Assembly (NCBI GenBank): GCA_016618085.1
Contig: JABLTG010000067.1
Span: 32,486-96,485, forward strand
Reading direction: 5' to 3'
DNA length: 64,000 nt
DNA from: Neovahlkampfia damariscottae
Taxonomy: Eukaryota; Heterolobosea; Selenaionea; Neovahlkampfiida; Neovahlkampfiidae
Below, in pieces: positions 1-12,348 of the stretch; the first letter of the stretch is position 1, and each line of letters starts with the position of its first letter. Below the pieces are notes generated by a model. The model was given only the letters and a program-made list of their open reading frames with translations. It did no database searches and had not been told where the DNA came from. Made by a program: the position numbers and the translations under genes.

Positions 1-688
1 TTAAAAAAAAGAAAAAACTTACAAAGATTTGTGATAGTAGAAGTAATATTTTAGAACTATAGCTATTAAATCTTGAATCTTCAAATGAATTAAATCTTGA
101 CTTGGTTTGTTGTCTTGAAAGTTTTCCAAAATTTTACAATTTTGCAAAAGACAATTCTTCAGATAGTAATAAACTTCACGATAATTAAAAGTTCTATTTT
201 CAATATCTGACCAAAATAATCTATTTGCTCCAAGTAAAAGTAAATTCAATTTTCTTTGAGTTTCATCTGTAAAACTGGAAGTAAACAACCATTTGTAAAA
301 TAACAAAGCATATATTGAAGGAAAGTAATGATTTGAACTTAATAATTTTGAAACTTTTTCCATTTTCTCACCTCTTTCAAAATTTTCTTCATAAAAGTTT
401 GCAAAAATTTGATAGTAGTTGTAAATCTCATCATCATTCAAGACTTCTTTTTAAAGGGGGTTATTTTTATGTTTATGGTTTACTTTGTATCTTTTTTTTT
501 ATTTTATTTCCTAAATCTTGAAATAAAGAAGTCAGTGTTTGTTTTCTACGATGTGAGGATTGATCTGTTGCCGTATTTAAAGTTAATTCAACATCTTCAA
601 CAAGTTTATCTCTAATCTCTTTCCATTTATTATTTTCATCCTTTTCAACAATTTCTTCAATTTTGACCACTTCCTCTATATTTTCCAT
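1..688 (-). CDS. Partial conserved hypothetical protein, 3' end beyond window
   Basis: I do not recognise this protein. Exon 1 (from ATG at 688) is acidic and Lys-rich; an intron (about 442-489, donor GTAAAC, acceptor AAAAAG) joins it to a second exon that runs to about position 22. There a perfect GTAAGT donor follows codon TTT, so the gene very probably continues off the left edge rather than stopping at the TAA that overlaps the donor. The second exon is helical and aromatic-rich (NYYQIFANFYEENFE; LLLLGANRLFWSDIENRTF), like a soluble helical-repeat protein. A CCAATTA element lies 17 nt upstream of the ATG and supports the start. Confidence 0.7.
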
Positions 689-755
689 GAAAAGAAAAAA
701 CTTTTTAATTGGTCAACGGTTTTTTTTCAAACACAAAGTTTTTAACTTTTTTTTT

Positions 756-1374
756 TTATTTTGATTTTTTATTTTGTTGACATTTATAAGAATCATGTAT
801 TTCCTGTGGAACAACAGAATTCATTAAAAAAGGTGAGTTTGGATTTGATCCAATATTATCATTCAATTGAACCATTTTTGAAATTTCTTTCTTTATAAAT
901 TTGTCTTTTTTTTTATTTGGTGCACATTTTTCTCTTTCTAAATCTCTTAAATATTGGTCAGCTTTTCTGATTATTTCATTTTCTGCATATATTTGAGAAC
1001 AAGGTCTCAAATGATTCACCCATATTTCCGCCTCTTGATTTGAATTTGCTAAAAGTACATAAACTCTTCCTTCTGTGACAACTTCAATTCCTCCTTCTTG
1101 ATTTGAGTGCTATTTGTTGAATTTTTTGATTTTTTTTACTTTTACATAGGAATTTGATAAATTGATTTTACCAAGTGAGTTTTGAGAATCTTCATTTGTG
1201 AAATAAGAAAGATATTCATCATCCAAAACAAAAAACCTTTCTTTCCTTTTTTTGAAGATTTTTAAACAATTTTTTTTTATTCTCTAACCAAGATTTGTTC
1301 ACAGAACCCATTTTTTTAAGATATCCACAATACTGACCTCTACCAAAATTTGCTTTCGAAATTGTTTTCTGCAT
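756..1374 (-). CDS. PH-domain protein
   Basis: Three exons (1289..1374, 1146..1245, 756..1109) give about 180 residues. The spliced N-terminal half is a canonical pleckstrin-homology domain: CGYLKKMGSVNKSWKERFFVL, strand pattern LSYFTNEDSQNSLGKINL, and a closing helix after RVYVLLANSNQEAEIWVNHL containing the invariant Trp. PH domains bind phosphoinositides or proteins and recruit their carriers to membranes. The Lys/Asn-rich C-terminal 70 residues have no recognisable domain. The first intron (1246-1288) is essential: only its removal creates the SWKERFFVL core. The start is set by the ATG just before the PH fold; a reversed CCAAT element lies 6 nt upstream. Confidence 0.8.
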
Positions 1375-1531
1375 TCGTGGTCCAATGAAATCAAACAAAT
1401 TATTTTGAACTTTAAAACTGAAGAAAAAGGTATACTTCAACAATAAAATCAAGTTAAATTCATTTTTCACACAAACTTCTTAGGTCCAATCAAATTTTGT
1501 TTCAATTTTTTATCTTCAAGTCTAACGGGTC

Positions 1532-4372
1532 ATGGCTTTTCTGCTAACTGACTTATTTACTACATTCATAATTATACTGATAGCTATACTGATAAATATA
1601 TTGTGGTTTAAACCCACTATTTTCGTTTTAATCGAATTTAAAAAAACAGTTTATGAAAGAATAACAGAATTTCTTCTGTACATTGAAGAAGAAATGAAAA
1701 AACGAAAAGAACAACAAAAAAAGAACACCAAAAAAATAGAAAAAGAAGAAAAAAACGAAAAAAAATTCGAAAAAACTCGAGAAAACACACAACAAGTTGA
1801 AGAAGAAAAAAAATATTATTTTACAAAAGAAACACAAGTGTCAGATATCGATTTTGAAACCTATGATATTAGAACACATTTAAAACTTCCAAAATTAAAC
1901 TCATCTTTTACTCTAAAAAATTTTATGAACTTACCAAGTATTTTAAGAGGAGATAATCATTTAAGAATTGAAAGAATGAAATTTGATGAAACTAACAAAA
2001 TTTTTAATATAAAAATGAAAGAAATATCAACTCAAACAATAATAGAAACTCGAGAAATTGGTATTGGATCTGATATGAATGAAAATATGAATATACAAAA
2101 TGAAGTAAAACAATCACCATTACCAAATTTACCATTTGAATTAATTGAACATCCATTTGAAGAAATGATTGAAAAACAAGAAATGAAAAAGAAAAAAAAG
2201 TTAAAAAAATTATCTTCAATTTTAAAGAAGGAAAATGAAAAGAAGAATGATATTTTGAACCCAAATGGATTTGAATTAAGATGTTTTGATTCTGATTTTT
2301 TATCTGGTTTTGAAGTTTCAAATTTACATTCAAAATTGATCCATTATTTAATTGAAGAAGATTTTTATCAAATTGGAAATTCAGAAACAATGATTTCACC
2401 AAGAAGAAAAGGAAGAGATGAAAAATCAACAACGTTATATTTATCATCACTTAAATTAATTCAATTACCTGTTTATCTTATTGAAGAAAATATAATTACC
2501 CATTTAGATTTATCCAATAATTTTTTAACAAATATTCCAAATTGGTTTTTTGAATCAATGAAGAATTTAACATACCTTGATTTATCAAGAAATTATCTTA
2601 ATGAATTACCTGAAAACTTCAAAGAAATGAAAAAATTGAAGGATTTATATTTAAGTTTTAACAATTTTGAATATTTTCCAACTTGTATTTTACAATTAAC
2701 ATCTTTACAATATCTTTATTTTAATAATAATTTTTTAATTCAAGTTCCAAATGATATTATAAAGTTGAAATATACATTATATGAATTGGATTTTTCATAC
2801 AACAAATTGATAGATCTACCAGATGATTTTAAAAATTTAAAAAAAATGAAATTTAATGTTCAAGGAAATAGATTGTTATATTACACAAAATTTGAAATTA
2901 TACCAAAAATGTTACCATTTGATGATTCAAAATTGAATTTACTTTCTTCTTCACCTCAAAAAAATAGTATGTTACAATCACCCAATCAAAATGGAAGTCA
3001 TACTGAAGATTTTGAAAAATTAAATTCAAAGTTCAAAGAATTTGAATCAGATTCATTAGATGAAGAAATACGTGAAACATTTCAAAATTCAAGAAATATT
3101 TTATTATTACAATTATTAGATGGTGAAAGAAAGTATGTTCGTTATTTACATATTTTCAAAGAGATTTTTGTTTTACCTTTGATGTCAATGTGTATGTTTT
3201 CAGATTCAAAAAAGAATCAAATACCAATTTCAAAAGAAGAATTATCATCTATTATACCTAAAAAACTGGAAATTTTAATCAAATTTTCAAAAATGTTTTT
3301 AATATCAATGGAATGCTCTTTGAGAGATCTAGAAAAAAATCCGAAATCTGATTCGTTAATTAAAATAGGAAATTTATTTCTGGATAATATGAATTTATTA
3401 AAAGAGAATTTTATAGAGTATCCAAGTGAATATCGAAAATGTATTGAAAATTTGAAAAATTTGAAAATAGAAAAAGTTGAATTGACCAATTATTTAGCAA
3501 CAAGAAGAAAATTGATTTTATCAGATGGATGTGATTTTGATGCATTTTTAGTATTACCTTTACAAAGATTTATTCAATATTACAAATTTTTAAAAGTAAG
3601 AATGTGTTCTTTTATTGTAACCAATAGAAAATCTTTCTTGCAACTCAAAAATCTCATATTGATTATGAAGATTTAAAAGAATCATTTAAGAAAATTAAAG
3701 ATTTATATAATTATTATAAATATAATATAGCAAAAATAAACAACAAAGATAGAGTTCTTGAATTATCCATCAAATGGAAAAATCCAGAAATTGTTAAAGG
3801 AGAAAGATACCTTATTCGAGAAGGATTATTAAAAATAGCACCTGATAAAGAAGTAGGTCAAATTAAGAGTTCTTGGCAATCTGTTAAAGATTTAGGTTTA
3901 CAATCATTGAGAAATGTTAACTTAAAAATGGGTTTTAATGATTATCCAAATTTGAAATCATTAATCAATAATAATATATTTGATGTGAGATTTGTTGAAG
4001 GAAAAATAAATTTATATCTTTTCAATGACATAATGGTGATTGAAGAAACATCAACAATTCATAAATTAAATTTATTGGGGAAAGTAAATATACTACCTCT
4101 TCAATTTGCTCAAGTTGAGATTTCAAATGGTATTTGATGTTTTTAATATCTAATCAATTTTATTAGAGAATTCTACTTCATTTTTGATTTCATTTCAAGA
4201 TATCAAGAAAGTTTTAGTTTTTACAGCAGATGATGAAAAAACAAGATCTGATTGGTTTGTTTCATTTTTGAATGCCATTCAGAAATTGAACGATAGCCAA
4301 GTTTTAAATGATGATAATGAAGGAGATGAAGAACAAGTGTTAATGAAAACAGATTTCAAAAAAGTACTGTAA
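1532..4372 (+). CDS. Membrane-anchored leucine-rich-repeat RhoGEF (DH-PH)
   Basis: Three exons (1532..3595, 3628..4129, 4167..4372) encode about 923 residues. Order: N-terminal hydrophobic segment (residues about 5-35), a Lys/Glu-rich linker, five or so leucine-rich repeats (residues about 310-440, e.g. ITHLDLSNNFLTNIPNW), a Dbl-homology domain (about 520-770, with LPLQRFIQYYKFLK at its conserved CR3 helix) and a PH domain (about 790-900, ending in TRSDWFVSFLNAI). DH-PH modules catalyse GDP release from Rho/Rac GTPases, so this is probably a membrane-tethered activator of the actin cytoskeleton. Both introns (32 and 37 nt) fall inside DH and PH and are needed for the fold to read through. A CCAATCA lies 39 nt upstream. 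Confidence 0.88.
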
Positions 4373-4398
4373 ATAATGTAAAAAAAGGAATGTTATTT

Positions 4399-6339
4399 TT
4401 ATTGAAATGATGTTAAATTTGTATTTTTTTGATGAATCAAATTGATAATCTTTTTGTTCATTTCACAAGATACACCAATTTTATTTGCTTCTTCAATGAT
4501 TTTTCCATTGATAAAATCAATTTCTGTTTCATTTCCTTTGATAAAATCTGTCAACATTGATGATTCATTTTCGAAAGTTTTTTTTGCCACTTCCATAGTT
4601 CTTTCATATGCATTTTCATAAGGTAATTTGATTCCTTTTCTTATACAAACAGTAACTGCTTCTTTTATCAAAGTATGAACTAACAATCTAGCTAATTCAT
4701 TCAATTCACCATTTTGTGTTAAGAAGCCATTTTTTACATTAAATAAAGCAGTAATTGGGTTTATTGCAGAGTTTACAACTAACTTTCCCCATTGAATTTC
4801 TCTGAAATTTTCAGAAACTTCACAATCAATTCCAGCTTTGACAAAGATTTCTTTAATATCATTGGAAATATTTGAATTTGCAATAGATGTTAATCCTGCT
4901 CCATTGTGATAAATAATCCCATCATCTTCCAATTTACAACCTTGATATGTTATTCCTTCTATTATTTGATCGAATTTGATTTCTTTTTGAATTTCTTCAA
5001 CATTCCCAATTCCATTTTGAAGAGTCAAAACATGTCCATTTTTTGATAGAATTTCTTTTGCTTTTTTAGCAGCTTCTCTTGTATAAGGTGATTTTACAGT
5101 CATTACAACTAAATCTACTTCCCCAAATTGATCTTTTACTTCTTTGATATTATTTGTGATTCTTAAATTTTTTACAAGTTTTTTATTTTCAATATTGAAT
5201 TCTTTGGATCTCACCATGATTCCATTTTCCCTGATTTTTGTTATTTTTTCATCATTTGAGGAAATTATAATAATTTCACAATTTGGTTGATTAACTAATT
5301 TTGAAGCAAACAACAAACCTAGAGATCCAGCACCAATGATTGCAATTTTCATTTTTTTCTTTTCTGATAGTGGTTCTTCAGAAATTTGTTTTTTTTCAGT
5401 TTTTATATCTGGAAATGCCTTCTTTAATTCATCTTTTTTGATCAAAAATGAATTTTCTTTTGTCGGAAATTTTCTTTCTTCAACATCTTGTTTAAAATTT
5501 GAAATTGCTTCGACAATTGTTTGTTGCAAGTTTGCGTATTTTTTTGAGAATTTGAAATCAAATTCATTTATAATACCTAAAATATCGTGGTATACTAATA
5601 CTTGTCCAGAAGTGAATTTACCAGCTCCAATTCCAATTGTTGGGATTGAAATGTGTTCAGTGATGTATTTCGCCACTCTTTCTGGAACACATTCTAGAAC
5701 TATAGCAAAACATCCCGCTTTTTCTAATGCCAATGCATCTTCTAATATTGATTTTGCTGATTCTGCTGTGTTTCCTTGAACTTTGAATCCACCAATAGTT
5801 GCAATTCTTTGAGGTGTTAAACCTATATGACCCATCTAAAATTTAGAATCAAAACAACTTACAACAGGTACACCTGCATTTACTATTGCTCTTATTCTAC
5901 TAGACAAAGTCTTATCTGCTTCCAATTTGATAGCATCCATATTCCCTTCTTTTAGAAATTTCATTGCATTTTGAACTGCTGAAATATCATCCACTTCATA
6001 TGAACCATAAGGCATATCCCCAATCAAAAAACATTTTTCAGAACCTTTTGATACTGATTTACAATGCAATAACATTTCATTCATGGTGACTGATACAGTG
6101 TTCTCTCTTCCTAACATTACCATTCCAAGTGAATCTCCAACCAATATCATATCGATATCGGCATCTGATACTAGTTTACTTGATGAATAGTCATATGCAG
6201 TCAACATGGTAATTGGAATGTTATCTTTGAATTTATTCTTGATGTCCAAGATAGTTTTCTTCATGATAGGTTTGTGTGTGGAATATTTGTTAATGTTAAT
6301 GTACTTTGTTGATTTAAAAACAGAAATTTTTTTGAACAT
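4399..6339 (-). CDS. Bifunctional ketopantoate hydroxymethyltransferase / ketopantoate reductase (PanB-PanE fusion)
   Basis: Two exons (5863..6339 and 4399..5835) separated by a 27-nt intron give about 637 residues. Residues 1-25 are Ser/Lys/Asn-rich and could target mitochondria. Residues about 28-300 are PanB (MLTAYDYSSSKLVSDADID, LVGDSLGMVMLG, GVPVMGHIGLTPQ, GIGAG near the active site), which adds a hydroxymethyl group to 2-oxoisovalerate. After a linker, residues about 325-637 are PanE: Rossmann motif IAIIGAGSLGLLFASKL, LQNGIGN, and the catalytic-Lys region WGKLVVNSAINPITAL, which reduces ketopantoate with NADPH. The fusion couples two consecutive steps of pantothenate/CoA synthesis. No stop separates the halves. 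A CCAATAG lies 3 nt before the ATG. Confidence 0.95.
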
Positions 6340-6497
6340 TTTCTATTGGATATTAAAGACCTTTTGGTGTTGGATGAGTTTTTTTTGATTTGATAAACCA
6401 ATAAAAACTAGTTTTATTTATAACCACCAATTAGATTTTTAGGTTCTAATTCGATTTTAGAGGGGAATTTGATTGGCAATGAAAAGAGATTTTATTT

Positions 6498-9400
6498 TCA
6501 ATATCTTTTTTTTCTTCTACCACTTATAGCTCCTTTTTTTGCAGCTTTTGAGTAATTTTCAAATTCTTTGAATGTTGATTGGTTTTTACCTTTTCTCTTA
6601 TTCAATTGATTTGGATCTAATGGAATATAAGCAAATGGATCAGGTTTATTTTTACGTTTAACATCACCACCTGTCCCTTTCCTTGGTTTATAATCTTCAC
6701 CATATCCTCTTTTTCTTTCAACTTTTTGTTTCTTTTGACGATGAAATGATTCAACATCAACTTTATCATCGTCATCCTCTTCAATATCTTCATTAAAATC
6801 ATCCATTAATCTTTCATCTTCAACTTGATTAATTTCATCAAAATCTTGATTTCCTCTTTTTCTTTTTTTATTTTTCTTTTTTTCTTCTTCTTCTTCATCT
6901 TTAATTACAAATTTTCCTTTTTTTTCATTGAAGACAATTGAATTATCTTCTTCTTCCATTTTTTCTTCTTCTTTTTCTTCTTTTGGTTGTTTTGTAATAT
7001 TTTTCATCATTCCAGAATCTAAGAGATCAATATTTTCATCATCCTCTTGAAGATATAATTCTTTATTTGATGAATTTTCATCTTTTGATTTTGATTTTTT
7101 CTTTTTTAAATCTCTTTTAATATTTTTCAAAAATTGTTTATTTGGATCATCTTCAGGTAAAATTTCAATAATTTTTTCATAAGTGAACATTTTAATTAAT
7201 CTTGTAAAGATATTCTTAATTAAAGGTTGAATTTCACTTCCATTTTTATCTTCAATAGATGTTAAACTTTTCACTAAATTTGGAACAAATGAAGAAATAT
7301 AATTTGCATCTAATTCAATGATTGAATTTTTAATAAAATTTAAAACTGATCTAATAACTTGTCTATTTTCATATTGAAGTAAAATTAAGACATTTTTTAA
7401 AATATCTGGAATTACAGATTCAATATTTTCACCATATTCTTTCATTAAATTTGATAAACAATCAATTGTTCCAGAAATCATAATTTCAGAAGTACCACCT
7501 AAACCTGATAATAATTGTTTCATAAATAAACATAATCTTGTTTTTTGTTGATCTGTTATTGTTGATAAATCAAATGAAACTGAACCAAATGAAAATTTAG
7601 AAATTAAAGTAATTAATAATTTCATTGAATTTTCTCTAGTTTCAGAATTTAATTCTTTTGTTCCCATGATTGATTCACCAATTAATTGTGGAATGAATAA
7701 TTCAATAATATCATAATTTGTAAGTAATTCTTGAAAACATTTCAAACGATATTTCTTTGATGATGGTTTACAAACAGAAAGTGATTCTTTTAAAATTTCA
7801 TAAATCAAAGTAACATCCATTGATTTCTTTTTTATAATTTCCAATAATGATCTATACGCTTTTTTTTGTGTTGTTGTATCTTCTTCAAATAATTGTGGTT
7901 TAATAACTTTAAAGAAAATATCAACTGATTGATTTGGTAAATTTTCAGACATTGCAATTGCTAAATCAGCTAATATATATTTCTTATTAATTTTTTCTTC
8001 TTTTTCATCATATGATAAATCTTCTTCTTCAATTTCATTTGTAATAGTTAATAATTTTTTAAGAATTGATTTGAAATAATCATTAACAATTTTGGTTGAA
8101 GTGATTGATGAAAATGATGAAATTGCACGTGAAATGAAAATTCGATCTGTTTTATTACAATCATCATAAAGATTGAATAAAATTGGAAAGAATACTTCAG
8201 AATTCTTTGATAAAACATCAAGTGTTTCTTTTGCGAGTTCTTTTAAATATTAGTTGTTTTTTGTTGTATTCTTACCAACAGATGTATTGATATTTGATGG
8301 TATTTTTGAACTATCAATGATTTCTTTATTTTTTGTAATAATTGAATGAAAAGTAGTACAAATTGTATTTCTAATATCAGATTCTTCTTGTAATGGTTCT
8401 AATAAGTCATCAACAATACTTGGAAATGCTTTTGGAAAATCAGTTGCATAAATTGAAAATGCAGGAAATAAAAACCAAATATTTTCATAAAGAGTCTGAA
8501 AGATTAGAAAAATATTGTAATTTAACTTTAAGTTGTTTTTCAGCAAATGAATTTACTTGAGTTGATTGTTGAAGTAATTGTTTTCCTAAAGGAATTAAAT
8601 TTTTTATAAAATAGAATAATTCTGAATTTGTTCCATTTTGACGTAATAATGGTAACATCCATTTTCTTGATAATTTTTCATCCAATAAATTTAAAGGTAA
8701 AATAGTCAAAACTTCAATTGGACCCATTGCAGCAATAATCATACCTATTGATGATTCTAATTGAATTCTACCATGTTTTGAATCATGTAATTTTTCCATT
8801 GAAATTAAAACATCTGATAAAATTGGATATGATTTCTTTCCAAATCTTTTAAATAAATTACCAAAAATTTGAAAAATAAAATCAAGATTTGTTGAATATT
8901 TTAATGATAAACATTGATGTAATTTAGTTATAATTTTCATTAATAAACAATTCTTTTGATTTTTTGAATAGATTTCATTAATCATTTCATCTGTAATTGC
9001 ATTTTGAATTAATTTAATAATAGTTTGATATCCATGAATTGAAACACCTTTTTTTTTTGATTCTAATAAAGTAATCAATTTTTCAAAAATTGGTAATAAT
9101 AGTATTTTTGAAATAGATTGATCATGATTAAATACTTTCATATATCCAGTATAAATTAATTTTGAAAAATTATTTGAAATATATTCTTCTTGTATATTTA
9201 ATTTTATTGAAATAAAATTTTCTAAAATTTGAACAACACTTTCAGGTGGTATTGAAATTGAATCATTTGAAAAATAATTTAAAAATATTTTCAAAATTTC
9301 ATTATTCAAATTATTTTGTTGTAATGTTGTTAATTTGACCAATAAATTTGAAAGACCAACAATATTCTTTTAAAAAATTGAATTTTTTTAAAAAACACTT

Positions 9401-10126
9401 ACATTTGGTAATAAATGAATAAAACATTCATCTAAAAGTTCTAAAAATGAAAGTGTTGGATTAAATTTTTTTGATGAGGTTTTATCAAATAATTGTTGAG
9501 CAAAATTTTGAATGAAGTTTCCAACCATTTGAAGAGAAGCAGGTTTTTTTAATGATAAAATGAATGAAATTGATTTTTTAGCTTTGTTTGAAATGGATTC
9601 ACGTGAATCTAATACTTTACCCATTAAAATTTTAAAGATTTTTAATAAATCTTCATTTTCTAACCATGAGTTATTTGGTTGTTCTTTAAGTAAATTTGTC
9701 ATTGATTGAATTAACTAATAAATCGTTTTTTTTTAAAACAAAAATTATTTCAAACTGGAAGAACTACATTTTCAGAGTTTTTGAATTTTTCATCTAAATT
9801 TATAAAAATATTTGAAAAGAAATCAAATTTTGAAACTAAAACATTTGCAGGAATTCTAAAGTTGCGAAAAAATTAATTTTTTTTTTTTTTTGTTTGAATT
9901 ACTCGCTATAAATCATATTGATTAATTTTAAAATATTTCCATTCATTGAATTTGTTTGTTTATCACCTAAAAGTGATAAAAGAGCAAGAAAATAAGTCAA
10001 AGCGTTTTCTGGTTGATTCTTTTCTTTTAAAACTTCTGTTGTTGAATTTAGTATCTTAATCATTAATTCTCCATCTTTTCCAACTCTTTTAAATTTTCTT
10101 CTGAACACAAAAGGAACTTCGTTCAT
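6498..10126 (-). CDS. RRP12: RRP12-like HEAT-repeat ribosome biogenesis factor (NUC173)
   Basis: Six exons joined by five short introns (the first at 9856-9902) give about 1,145 residues, close to the usual 1,200-1,300 of Rrp12. The middle carries the NUC173 region (ILPLNLLDEKLSRKWMLPLL; WFLFPAFSIYATDFPKAF). The C-terminus is Lys/Glu-rich and ends with the family signature DPFAYIPLDPNQLNKRK and a basic GRRKKRY tail. Rrp12 is a karyopherin-like protein that binds pre-40S and pre-60S particles and Ran and helps nuclear export. Start chosen at MNEVPFVFRRKFKR because a CCAATTG lies about 40 nt upstream and the more distal Met would lie beyond it. It is divergent from the small membrane gene at 10217. 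Confidence 0.9.
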
Positions 10127-10216
10127 TTTTGAAAAATGCAAAATTAAAGAGAACAAACAAAGAAAACAATTGGACAATATTTCTTATCCAATTAAATATC
10201 ATTTCGGAGAATAAAA

Positions 10217-10593
10217 ATGGTTCAAATGATTAATGACTCAGGAGAGATTTTAGTTGATTCAAAATTACAAAATTATGCTGAATTAATGGCCAAAACATCT
10301 TTAGATTTATTATTTTCATTTTTCACAGGAGCTCTGGGCAGTCTTCTAGTTTTTTTTTTTTTTTTTTAAATATTTCAAAGCTGAACAAAGGAATTCAAAT
10401 TTTTCTTGAAAAAAATAAAAAAGAAGAAGAATCGAAACCGTTACTGATTGGAATTTTCAATACAAAATTTTCAATCCTCAAACAACTGTTTGGAGGTGGT
10501 TTGATTGGAATTGGTTTATTTTTTATAACATTACCAATCATTCAAAAATTAAGAGAATTCAATCAGTCTGTTGTATATTATGTTGAAAAATAA
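10217..10593 (+). CDS. Small two-pass membrane protein, unknown
   Basis: I do not recognise this protein. Two exons (10217..10348 and 10381..10593) with a 32-nt GT-AG intron keep one frame and encode 114 residues. The first half has a hydrophobic stretch (SLDLLFSFFTGALGSLL), the second a Lys/Glu-rich stretch followed by FGGGLIGIGLFFITLPIIQ, so both halves look membrane-inserted. A CCAATTA element ends 22 nt before the ATG, and the gene is divergent from RRP12. The gene is easy to miss because neither exon is long on its own. Confidence 0.7.
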
Positions 10594-10605
10594 AAAAACA
10601 CAAAT

Positions 10606-11788
10606 TTATTTTGATAATTTTGCTTCAGTTTGTTTAATTTTGAATTCCCAATATTTCACTCTAAACTCATCCATTTTCATCAATTTTTGATATAATGATA
10701 TTGATTCTTCCTGAGATTCTTTTGTATTTTCTCTTTCAAGACAATAAGCTAAAGTTGAATTTGCAAAAATACTAACGGATGCTTTTTTTAAAACTAAAAA
10801 TGTGAATAAAAAAAGTAAAATACGTTCTGTAGTTTTTTGTTTTAAGTGTGATATTGTATTTGAAACATCATCAAGTTGATAAATAGCCATTCCTTTTACA
10901 TAATTCCAAGCACTTTCATTATTTGGTGATTTTGATAAAAATGTGAATCCAAAACTCAAAAATTAAAATATAAAGATTAACATACTCTATTTCTTTCTTT
11001 CTAATATCATCATCAAAATTTGTTGTTGTTTGTTTCATATAAAAACGATGATTCCAAACAGAATTATTTCTAAAATCATTTTTAAGCATTTTTTCAATAT
11101 ATTCTTCTTCATTCTTCCAAAGACTAAATTCTTTTAAAACCCATTGACGATGACTCTGTAATTAAGTTTAAAAAAAAATAATGGTTCGAATCCTACCCAA
11201 GCATGATAATTTTTTTCATCTTGTGATAAAATATTTTCAACAAAACTTAATTCATCATCCACTTTACGATACTTTTCTAAAATTGCTTTTCTATGATACC
11301 AAACTTGATAATTCTTAATGTTTTGTTTACACTTTTCATTCAAAAAATTCATTTCTTTTGATAAATCATAATCCAAATTTTCAATAAGAAATCTATGGGA
11401 TATATGGTGTTATAAAAACATAAAACAAACCTTCTGTATTGCCAAACAGTATAATTTGCTGAATTTTGTTCAATAGCTTCTTCAGTCAATAATAAAGCTC
11501 TTTCTGAAATTTCTTGTTTCATATAAACAGCTCTAAAATAATCAAAAACCTCTTTAACTGAAAAATTAAATTTTCTTTTTTCTTTTTCTTACAATCTGAA
11601 CTATAATTGATTGGTACAACTGGATTTTCTCCTTCATCTTGAGGAATAGGTACAACATCCTTCCATTCTTCTCTTTCTTTAAAGCTAGTAAACATTTCTT
11701 TTTTTTCTTTCTTTTTTGATTTTTTGAGTAGAGTTGTTGAACCAATAATCAACAAACAAAAAACAACAAAAAAAATAATCCAAGTCAT
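10606..11788 (-). CDS. Protein farnesyl/geranylgeranyltransferase type I alpha subunit with N-terminal membrane segment
   Basis: About 335 residues from six exons. The prenyltransferase alpha repeats are unmistakable: [96 protein letters not shown]. This subunit pairs with FTase-beta or GGTase-I-beta to prenylate CaaX proteins, such as the CLIL-ending Rab in this window. Oddly, the protein begins with a strong hydrophobic helix ([20 protein letters not shown]) and a Lys-rich stop-transfer, absent from the soluble family. CCAATCA abuts the ATG directly. If that ATG is skipped, Met32 gives a conventional soluble protein. A 30-nt stopless 3n intron (10794-10823) is predicted inside the fourth repeat region. 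The EF-hand gene stops only 20 bp upstream. Confidence 0.9.
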
Positions 11789-11808
11789 TGATTGGATAAA
11801 AATATAAT

Positions 11809-12348
11809 TTATTTATAAAAAAGTTCAAGGTATGTATTAAAATGAATTGAATCTGAAGATCCAAATAATTCTTTGAGTTCTTTTTGAAGGTCTGAAGTTA
11901 CAAGCTTTTTAAAAATTTAATCTTTTTTTTTTCACTATTACTTTTTGGTCAACTAATTCTTGAAACATTTTTTCAAATTCATCTTTTTCAAGTTGACCAT
12001 TTTTATTTGAATCATACTTTTTAAATAATGTTGCAGCTTCTGCAGTTTTATCAATATTCTTTTGAATAATTTGGAATTTCTCATTATTTGACCACCAATC
12101 ATAGAATTCATTAAAATCAATAGTTGAATTGTTATCTTTGTCAAGCGCTTTCATAGCTCCTTTGACTGTTGTTTCATCTGGGAAAAGTAATAAATCATAA
12201 CAAACACTTTTATAGGGTTTGTGAAAATTTGAAGTGCTTACTCAATGAACTCTTTTTCATCAATAGTTCCATCACCATTTGTGTCATATGAATCAAAAAT
12301 AGATTTGATCGTTTTTTTATCGTTGATAAGGTAAAGTGACTTGCTCAT
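11809..12348 (-). CDS. EF-hand calcium-binding protein
   Basis: Three exons give about 145 residues. Three EF-hand loops are visible: YDTNGDGTIDEKEF (complete Asp/Asn/Glu ligand set), LDKDNNSTIDFNEF and YDSNKNGQLEKDEF; the C-terminal segment DSIHFNTYLEL could be a degenerate fourth hand. This is the pattern of calmodulin-like or calcyphosin-like calcium sensors; no catalytic domain is attached and the partner is unknown. The intron after KEFI completes Asp codon GAT before ETTVKGAMKAL, restoring the continuous helix between hands one and two. A reversed CCAAT lies 38 nt upstream. It is divergent from the small gene at 12429. Confidence 0.85.

Noticed and set aside
1628-2450. Long minus-strand open frames opposite the LRR-RhoGEF
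   Set aside because: They are Phe/Leu/Ile-rich mirror images of a Lys/Glu-rich coding exon and cover recognised domains on the other strand.
5336-5779. Plus-strand 147-codon frame within PanBE
   Set aside because: It is antisense to the conserved PanB/PanE motifs and has no promoter motif or intron structure of its own.
6206-6388. Plus-strand open frame over the PanBE 5' end
   Set aside because: Antisense to the PanBE presequence and promoter; composition is typical of a shadow frame.
11185-11200. tRNA B-box-like string ggttcgaatcc
   Set aside because: It lies inside an intron of the prenyltransferase gene, its flanks cannot form a five-pair T stem, and no A box or acceptor stem is found.
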